Of a DNA stretch of 64,000 nucleotides, positions 57,140-64,000 are shown in pieces. Position numbers and translations under genes: made by a program. Under the pieces are notes generated by a model that worked only from the letters and a program-made list of their open reading frames with translations, searched no databases and had not been told where the DNA came from. The stretch's first letter is position 1; every line of letters starts with the position of its first letter. The DNA comes from Malania oleifera (taxonomy: Eukaryota; Streptophyta; Magnoliopsida; Santalales; Ximeniaceae): assembly GCF_029873635.1 (NCBI RefSeq), contig NC_080418.1, positions 14,177,562 through 14,241,561 of the forward strand, in the 5' to 3' direction.

Positions 57140-57952
57140 CTAAAAACTCTTCGAATACACTAGTATATCATCAATGAAAACTACCACAAACTGATCTAGA
57201 TACTGGTGGAAAACTCTATTCATCAAGTCTATAAACACGGCCGAGGCATTCGTCAAACCAAACGGCATAATGAGAAATTCATAGTGCCCGTACCTGGTCC
57301 TGAAGGCAGTCTTCGCGATGTCCTCCACTTTTACTCTCACCTGATGATATCCGGATCTAAGGTCGATCTTGGAATATACCTGTGTACCCTGGAGCTGGTC
57401 AAACAAATCATCTATACGGGGTAGAGGATATTTATTCTTGATAGTAACTTTGTTGATTTCTCTGTAATCAATGCACATTCTCAGGGACCCGTCTTTCTTC
57501 TTTATGAACAACACTGGAGCTCCCCATGGCGATACACTGGGTCGTATAAATCCTTTGTTCAATAAATCCTGCAACTGCTCCTTTAACTCTCCCAATTCTG
57601 CTGGAGCCATACGATACGGGACCTTAGAGATCAGCGCAGTCCCTAGAGGTAAATCTATAGGAAAATCTACCCCGCGCACAAGAGGCAACCCTGGTAACTC
57701 CTCTGGAAAAACATCTAGAAATTCCCGTACCACTGGAGTGCTGTCAATCTTCAATTCATTTTCAGATGCTTCTTTCACAAATGCTATAAACCCCTGACCT
57801 CCATCTAGGAGTAATCTGTTCGCTTGCACGGCGGACACCAGCTGTGTTGGAGCACGTACCCATGAACCAATGAATCTGAATTCCTGCTCTCCAAGAGGTC
57901 TAAAAATTACTTCTTTTGGGAAACAATCAATGCAGGCATGACTGGCAGCCAA
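57140..57952 (-). pseudogene. Gypsy A reverse transcriptase
   Basis: Open for 270 residues. RT motifs in order: [73 protein letters not shown], and the active site [10 protein letters not shown] at the end, before a stop at a probable Trp/Gln codon. The first ~100 residues are the protease-RT linker. This is the best-preserved pol segment in the window. Confidence 0.95.
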
Positions 57953-58330
57953 CTAGTCCATACCCAGTATTGTATCGAACCCACATATATCAAACACAAT
58001 AAGATCTGCTGGTAATACTTTTCCCTGAATCTCTATCGGATAGCCTCTAAGTACCCTTTGACATTTAATCACTGATCTTGATGGTGTAGCTACTGACAGT
58101 GCTATATCTAATGACTGGGTCTAATGCTTAGATAATTTAACATAAGATGTAGAAATGAAAGAATGAATAGAACCCGAGTCAAAAAGAACAATAACTGGGT
58201 ATGATAGAACAATAAATGTACCTGTTACCACATCAGTAGTAGCCTCTGCATCTCCTGGCGTCAGAGCATATACCCGCACTAGGGCCACATTCCTCTGCTG
58301 GCCACCTTGAGGTGCCTGATATCCTCCCCT
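57953..58330 (-). pseudogene. Gypsy A protease
   Basis: The aspartic protease active site reads VLFDSGSIHSFIS (about 58190-58150), with DSG in place of the commoner DSGAT/DTG wording, and later ILGMD followed by a stop where Trp is expected (about 57955). Stops also at about 58122. Confidence 0.85.
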
Positions 58331-59311
58331 AGCTGCCTGATGTCCTCCCTAATAAGGCCTGGGAGTTGGGACCTAGTCCTACTGACCTGGGCACTCACGC
58401 ATCATGTGACTGGGTCGCTTGCAATGATAACACACTCCCTTGCCTACCCGACACTCTCCTAAATGATGTCTCTCGCATGTCTAACACACTGGGTAAGTCG
58501 GTGCACCCTGGTTCCCACAAGGTCCTACCATCTGCCTCTGGTCACCCCTATCGCGACCACCTCTCCATGGACCCCTACTGGAGCCAGCCTGAAAACCCAG
58601 AGGGGCAGGTCTCTTCCTCTGACTCTGAGCTGCTACACCCCTCTGAATGCCACTCTCAATAATCGCAGCTCTGTCTACAACCTCTTTAAATGTCTGAGCC
58701 TTGAAACCAATCACCTACTCAAACAGATTCTGCCTCAGCCCTTCTTCAAACTTCCTCGCCTTCTTCTCTTCATCAGGTGCTAGATGTGGAGTAAAACGCG
58801 ACAATTCGACAAATCGAGCCGCGTACTGGGATACAGTCATCTGCCCCTGTACCAAATGCAGGAACTCTGCTGCCTTCGCACTTCAAACGATAGCAGGAAA
58901 ATACCGCTCGAAGAACATATCCTTGAATCAATCCCACGTCATTGGAACTGGAACCGGACTCTGCTCCTCTATCAGACGCGCTGCTCTCCACCAGCGCTTC
59001 GCCTCCCTTGTCAGTTTAAAAGTGGCGAATGCTACCTTCTGCTCATCCGTACATGGAAGCACCGCCAACATCTCCTCGATATCCTGGACCCAATTTTCAG
59101 TTACAGTCTGGTCATCTCCTCCAACAAAGGATGGGGGCTTCATACGTGTAAATTGCTCAATCGAACAGCCACGCTCCCCCTAACTCCTGGCCATCTCAGC
59201 CATCACCTACTGAGTGACACTACGCAGCACAGCATCAGTATCTTCTCCACCTATGCTGGAAGGTCCAGGCTTGTCTTCCCCAGCATTCGTGCCACTACTT
59301 CCTAGGTTCAT
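58331..59311 (-). pseudogene. Gypsy A gag with zinc knuckle
   Basis: Starts at ATG 59311 (MNLGSSGTNAGEDK). The capsid segment has FTRMKPPSFVGG, ENWVQDIEEML and CTDEQKVAFATFKL, then AKRWWRAA and FLQLVQGQMTVSQYAARF. The zinc knuckle CYHCKRPSHMMRECP (C-x2-C-x4-H-x4-C) is at about 58435-58390. In-frame stops at about six places, mostly where Trp or Gln is expected. Confidence 0.92.
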
Positions 59312-59600
59312 CCTGAAAACAAGAAAACATACTTAAGCAACTTATCCCCTATAAGGACCTATCCTGTATCAACTCAAAATTAACTACCTTCCCTGACCTT
59401 ACCCAATATCTAGTTCTGTCATCCAAACACACGACCCGATAATAGTTTACTATGGTTTTCCTGAAATCGTCACCCCAGGAAAAGCACAGAAACCACTACG
59501 GAATTCTTGTACCGAGACACGGAACAAACCTCAAATCCTTTTTCCTATACTCTGGTATTGCTTCTGCTGCACTCTAAAGTCTATAGAACCTAGTAAACCT

Positions 59601-59614
59601 AGGCTCTGATACCA
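59601..59614 (-). other. Primer-binding site of gypsy A
   Basis: Minus-strand TGGTATCAGAGCCT, an exact initiator-methionine tRNA complement, three bases from the 5' LTR. Confidence 0.92.
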
Positions 59615-61197
59615 AACTGTAACGACCTGCTAAATAAACTATTTTTTTTTTATACCATAACATTCAACATACTCTAATACCATACTGGAATAACTCAACC
59701 ATAAACCTAAGCAGCAAGAAGCAGAACTGAATAAACATATTCATATGTAAATATATACAATACCACACCACACAATATCAGAGTACTACATGTTTTCCAA
59801 AATATATACATACTTCTGTTCCCCAAAATACCCTTAACTAGCTAGGGTATGCAAAAATACTCTCAAAATGAACTCACTCTCCACTGGCAGGGCAGTACAG
59901 AAGCCCCTCTATCTGCGAGCCTGGACTGCTCGCCTACCTGGATCACCTGAAAAATGTTTCAACACTGGGATGAGCCAATGCTCAGTAAGAAAAATATGCT
60001 ATTACTAGTGTGTAGCAAATGAGCTACTATATATCATGAAGTTTGTTTTCACATAAACATGATTAGCTGAATACAAAAGTACCGTACAAATAATAAAATA
60101 CACCACCCCTTTTCCCTATTGCTTAACACAACAGTATTATGGTTATGATTCAAAGTACTTTTAGTGTACATAAGTATGGTCCCTGTTTCTGTAAATCCGT
60201 ACGTATGTAATAGTAACTGAAACTGTTCCCTATGGCTATCTGTGTGTCATGACTTGCCCCTTTATGACAGGATTGTGTGGCCCGTAGGCAGGATTTACCC
60301 TGACTGGCCAACCAGGAATAAATCACTGAACTCCATCAGTCGATCTGCCCACCTCAACCCATATTTGTATGGGCAGCCTGACCTCTTCAAGGGCCTAGGT
60401 GATCGACCTTACCACGTATTATCTAAATAGGTGGTTGCACTCATAAAGTAACATAGTATCTGTAGCAACGGTACCGTGCTCTGTAGCTGCAAGTCCAACA
60501 GGGTCTGATATCATATAATATATTTCTATACATATCTATCTGATTTACAATGATTCTGAAGTATTGAAATAACCATGATGCTGCATAAATTGTAACTGTA
60601 GTTCATACGTAATATTGAGAACTGTATAATCATAACACTGTCTTTTGCATAATCTTAATACTGAAATTGCATAATCATAATACTGATATTCATATAATCA
60701 TGGTACTAAGATTCATAAAATCATGGTACTGAACTATCGTAAAATCAGAATACTGAAATATCGTAAAATATACATCCGTACTATATTCACAATCAAAAGC
60801 CACACGATACTGTAATACATAATTTTCATCAATTAATAAACTGTATAATATTTTAAAAATGTCTAGCATAACATATTTCCCTTACCTAACTATTAGAAAG
60901 CTCCTAGGGAATACTAGCCTAACACCCGCAGGGCCTCCTACAAAACACCCTGAAAATAATATATGCCAGAACATAATATCAGTATTTCTCCACCTACATT
61001 ATTTTCCACAACTGTCATAAGGCCAAAAAGGGTCTAAAAGACCTTACCCTGAATTTGGGATGAAATCCAACTCTGTTTTCCCGACGATCCGCTCCGGTAG
61101 ATTTGCAGAGAACTCCGCCAGGAGTGTCGTGGTAGCTTCGGATCGTTGATCTGGCGACTGGTGGGTCCGGAATCAAAGAGAGAAGCAAGAGGGAGAC

Positions 61198-61198
<1 letters not shown>

Positions 61199-61268
<70 letters not shown>
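61199..61268. repeat. (GA)n microsatellite in A's 5' LTR
   Basis: About 34 GA units, one interrupted. The matching site in the 3' LTR (about 52021-52045) has only a short GAGAGAAAGAGAAGG patch. Confidence 0.95.
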
Positions 61269-61329
61269 AGGGAGAGAGGCGCGGTGAAAATGATAAATAT
61301 CCCAAGATTCCACTATTTATAGGGCTAGG

Positions 61330-61522
61330 TTCGTCGACGAGACACGTCACCTCGTCGACGAGCCCTTCATAAAATTCGTCGACGAATACAGGGTTTCGTC
61401 GACGAAATTCAGAGCAGCCCGAATCATCTCTTGGTATTTTCTCATCGATGAAGTCCTGTGTTCGTCAACAAAATCCTATATACCTTCATCGACGAAACCC
61501 TATGTTCGTCGACGAAGTCTAC
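61330..61522. repeat. TCGTCGACGA cluster in A's 5' LTR
   Basis: Five exact TCGTCGACGA palindromes (near 61332, 61353, 61377, 61397, 61506) and several ATCGACGAA/ATCGATGAA forms, immediately upstream of the TATA box (minus-strand CCTATAAATAG, about 61322-61312). Confidence 0.92.
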
Positions 61523-61600
61523 GGCCTCCTTCTGTTCCATTTTCTATTTCTCTCTCTCTTATTATTTAAATACTATTATTCTTCGGGTCACTACAGTGAC

Positions 61601-62215
61601 TGAGCTTACAAACATATTATACTAATAGATAACTGAAACTAAATCTAACTGGTAAAACATATCATAATACATCATACACTCATATAGTTTAAAATACAAC
61701 TGACATCTCTGAGTACTATTTATTCATAATTCTAGTACTATAGAATATCTGCTGTTGTTTCGTAAATCTATATACATACAAGTAACTGTGATAATACCCT
61801 GGAAAACTGTACATCCTGATTTAACCTTTACCCCTCCTCAGCCCAGCCCTGACACAAACTTCGTGGCACGATAGCTGGTAAACTGCACTCCACCAATCCT
61901 CAGCCTGGCCCTGACACAAACTCTGTGGCACGGTAGTTGGAAAACTGATCTGAAATAGCAATGACACCGTGCTCTACTGATAACTGATCTAATTCATCAG
62001 GGTCTAATACTGTATATATGTATTATCTTACTGTTTCATCATGATTTCAAAATAATCATAACACAATAAATTTGATCTGAAATACTGAAACATCTGACTG
62101 AATAATATGTAATTGTCCAAGTGTTATGGTTTTGGAAATCATGGAATTCTATAAATGCTGTAAAAATATCTTTCTGTAAAATATTTGTAAAATTTCTATC
62201 TGTAAAATATCTGTC

Positions 62216-62260
<45 letters not shown>

Positions 62261-63363
62261 TGTAATTTATAATTCTGTAAAATTTGATAATACATATTTC
62301 TGTGCATAAATTCTGATAAGTCATGGTATTTTGAAAAACTATATAAACTCTATACTGAACAAATATCTACTTAGGTCACACAACTAATAAAACACATGTT
62401 CTGAAATCCATGAAGCTATATAATCAATATTCTATATCTTGTTAAAAAAATACCAAATTTTATTGATAAAATTCCTGAATTTCCTAGCATAACATATTTC
62501 CCTTACCTATCTGGCTGGGAGGCTCACCTCTAACTCTACCCTCACGCCTTCAGCGTACCAATATCAAAATCTTGCAATAATTTATACAAATTCCTCGATG
62601 AATCACTGAATTTCCCAAGAAAATTATCCACTCATATTTCTTGAACCTACCTATTCACAATTTCTTAAACTTTAATATACTTGAGTTTCTGGAAAAAATA
62701 TTTGCTGGGCTTCTAAACCCATGCCTGCAAGGTCCGAAAAACTCCCTGACCTTGAAAATATAACACCCTAATTTTATTCCACTAAACACCAGTATATACC
62801 CTCACAACACAAAATCCAAGCTCAGATAAAACTAGTAATATTGGAAATACCTAAAAATCCACTTACCCTGATTTTGGGATGGTTCCCAAACTTCCCAAAT
62901 CGAATTTTTGTGCTGGCTATGTTGTAGAGAATCTCCCCAGGATCACCGTGGTGGCTTCTAATCATCGAACCGAGGAGAATCGGAGCTAGAATCGTAGAGA
63001 GAAGGCAGAGAACCTGAAATCTAGAGAGAGAAAGGAAAAGGAGACTGAAATTTTTGTCAAAATTGTTGTTTTGCATATTTATAGGTGACTGGCCACGTGG
63101 CCACATCGATGAGCCATGTCACCTCATCGATGAGTCTAGAAGGGAGTTCATCGACGAACACCTAACCCTCGTTGACAAGTTTCAGGCCCCAAAATCAACC
63201 CTCTCGGAAAGTTCTCGTCAATGAGACACGTGTCCACATCGATGAGCCCAAGAAGGATGCTCGTGGGCGCTCGTTGATGAGACCCTGTGAGTCCCTTTTT
63301 GAAATTTCATTTTTCTCTCTTTTCTTTTATTATTTAATTACTATAATTTTTTGGGTCTCTACA
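61601..63363 (-). mobile_element. Right part of solo LTR Z (after element A)
   Basis: Continues the LTR cut at 50437; wording TGAGCTTACAAACATATTATAC here matches the sequence after ACCAGTGTGTGACAATTGAG in Z' (45960). It includes a (TA)n at 62219-62257 and the CTAGCATAACATATTTCCC word near 62489 shared with Z' and A's LTRs. Confidence 0.85.
63100..63290. repeat. TCGTCGACGA-type motif cluster in Z U3 (decayed)
   Basis: ATCGATGAG (three times), TTCATCGACGAAC, CTCGTTGACAAG, CTCGTCAATGAG and CTCGTTGATGAG. Nearly all have lost the central CpG to TpG or CpA. It lies just upstream of the TATA box in LTR orientation. Confidence 0.75.
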
Positions 63364-63368
63364 ACCAG

Positions 63369-64000
63369 GGTCCATCGATTTTGATCGGGACCCACGATTT
63401 ACGTTTCAGTTCTAGAAGAGCTTACAAAGAGCTTTGGGTTCCCAGTTGGCTTTTAGCACGACCTTTCATCCTCGGAATGATAGACAAACAGAGAAGATCG
63501 TACAGATAATGGAAGATATGCTGCAGGCTTGTGTGTTGGATTTTGGGGGTAGCTGGATTCAGTATCTGCCATTGGAAGAATTTACTTATAACAAGAGTTA
63601 CCATGCCAGTATTAGGATGGCCCCATATGAGGCATTGTATGGTCAGAGGTGTCAATCTCCATTATATTGGGATGAAATTAGTGAAAAGCATATTTTGGGA
63701 CCAGAGATTGTACAGTGGACTTCTGAGAAAATCAAGCTTATCCAGGAAAGAATTAAAACAACTTAGAGTCGACAGAAAAGCTATGAAGACACTCACCAAA
63801 GGTAGCTAGAATTTAGTGTAGGAGATCATGTATTTTTTATAATTGCACTAATGAAGGGTATGATGAGATTTGGAAAGAAGGGTAAGCTTAACCCTAGGTA
63901 TACTGGGCCGTTTGAGGTATTGGAAAGGATCGATCCAGTTGCCTACAGGTTAACGTTACCTCCAACGTTATCTAAAATACACGATGTATTTCATGTGTAT
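63369..64000 (+). pseudogene. Gypsy B integrase, core end and C-terminal module
   Basis: Resumes in the second-Asp region (damaged by frameshift), then GSQLAFSTTFHPRNDRQTEK with the Glu motif, [19 protein letters not shown], and ASIRMAPYEALYGQRCQSP. From about 63850: [28 protein letters not shown] and KIHDVFHV, cut by the window end before any chromodomain. Confidence 0.9.

Larger units (their letters stand above)
50438..61595 (-). mobile_element. Full-length Ty3-gypsy chromovirus A (Tekay/Del-like)
   Basis: 11.2 kb including the nested S4 LTR, about 9.0 kb without it. Order on the minus strand: 5' LTR, primer site, gag, protease, RT, RNase H, integrase with chromodomain, polypurine tract, 3' LTR. 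Flanks GTAAC (50433-50437) and GTGAC (61596-61600) are a TSD with one mismatch. The presence of a chromodomain and gag wording point to the chromovirus branch. All genes carry stops. Confidence 0.95.
59618..61595 (-). repeat. 5' LTR of gypsy A
   Basis: 1978 bp, TGTAGTGACCCG to AGGTCGTTACA on the minus strand. It keeps more CpG sites than the 3' LTR and has a long (GA)n at 61199-61268. Confidence 0.93.
50017..63363 (-). mobile_element. Solo LTR Z, inserted in gypsy B integrase, itself holding element A
   Basis: Plus-strand ends TGTAACAACCC (50017) and GGGTCTCTACA (63363), flanked by GCCAG (50012-50016) and ACCAG (63364-63368), a TSD with one mismatch. Without element A it is about 2.2 kb (50017-50437 plus 61601-63363). 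There are no Z-type internal genes. A TATA box (minus-strand CTATAAATATG, about 63087-63077) lies just below the motif cluster 63100-63290. Confidence 0.88.
47411..64000 (+). mobile_element. Ty3-gypsy chromovirus B, split by LTR Z, runs off the right edge
   Basis: Plus-strand order: protease, RT, RNase H and integrase up to 50016; then 13.3 kb of nested insertions (50017-63363); then integrase resumes at 63369 to the window end. Gag and the 5' LTR are missing on the left. Related to element A at the protein level, so the same chromovirus (Tekay/Del-like) branch is inferred. Stops are numerous. Confidence 0.9.

Noticed and set aside
58701-59305. Plus-strand frames of 106-173 codons across 58.4-59.3 kb
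   Set aside because: Antisense shadows of gypsy A gag.
61015-61350. 111-codon minus-strand frame with Ser-Leu repeats
   Set aside because: Product of the (GA)n tract in A's 5' LTR.

Overview
The window is plant nuclear DNA, most likely from a eudicot: it is AT-rich, almost wholly built of LTR retrotransposons, and carries one intact host gene, a plant-specific fasciclin-like arabinogalactan protein of the FLA4/SOS5 type (21714-22964, + strand). A second host locus, an IRX15-type DUF579 gene, survives only as a broken pseudogene cut in two by a solo LTR (28136-28570 and 31834-32162, - strand). I cannot name the species.

Layout. 1-5.3 kb: two LTRs of one family (called S here) and a SINE. 6.0-9.6 kb: a compact non-autonomous element with 331-bp LTRs, a decayed Tat/Ogre-like gag and three tandem arrays in place of pol. 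10.9-16.2 kb: a 62-bp minisatellite, then LTR pieces of four families placed end to end (D, X, F, S). 16.2-19.9 kb: a Ty1-copia element (G, - strand) that has lost its 3' end. 20-28 kb: the low-repeat part, holding FLA4, a 117-bp tandem duplication and a possible remnant of another gene's 5' end. 28.1-32.2 kb: the IRX15-type pseudogene split by solo LTR X1, which itself holds a copia solo LTR. 32.9-36.0 kb: a short, internally deleted copia (E) with both LTRs. 37.5-38.3 kb: two SINEs. 40.2-45.5 kb: two copia fragments fused head to head (I and H), the first split by a 2.7-kb solo LTR. 45.5-64 kb: a deep nest, in which a Ty3-gypsy chromovirus B is split by solo LTR Z, Z by full-length chromovirus A, and A by solo LTR S4. 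Target-site duplications (TSDs) mark each of these three insertions.

All transposon reading frames are broken, many by CAG-to-TAG or TGG-to-TAG/TGA changes, as expected from deamination of methylated cytosine. Solo LTRs (six with TSD support) outnumber two-LTR elements (three), so LTR-LTR recombination has been removing elements.

The most unusual pattern is that unrelated LTR families (copia G/H, a copia solo LTR, gypsy A and Z, and families D and S) each carry a cluster of short palindromes centred on GTCGAC, either TCGTCGACGA or CGGTCGACCG, just upstream of the TATA box in U3. In element A the two LTRs show these motifs decaying at CpG.
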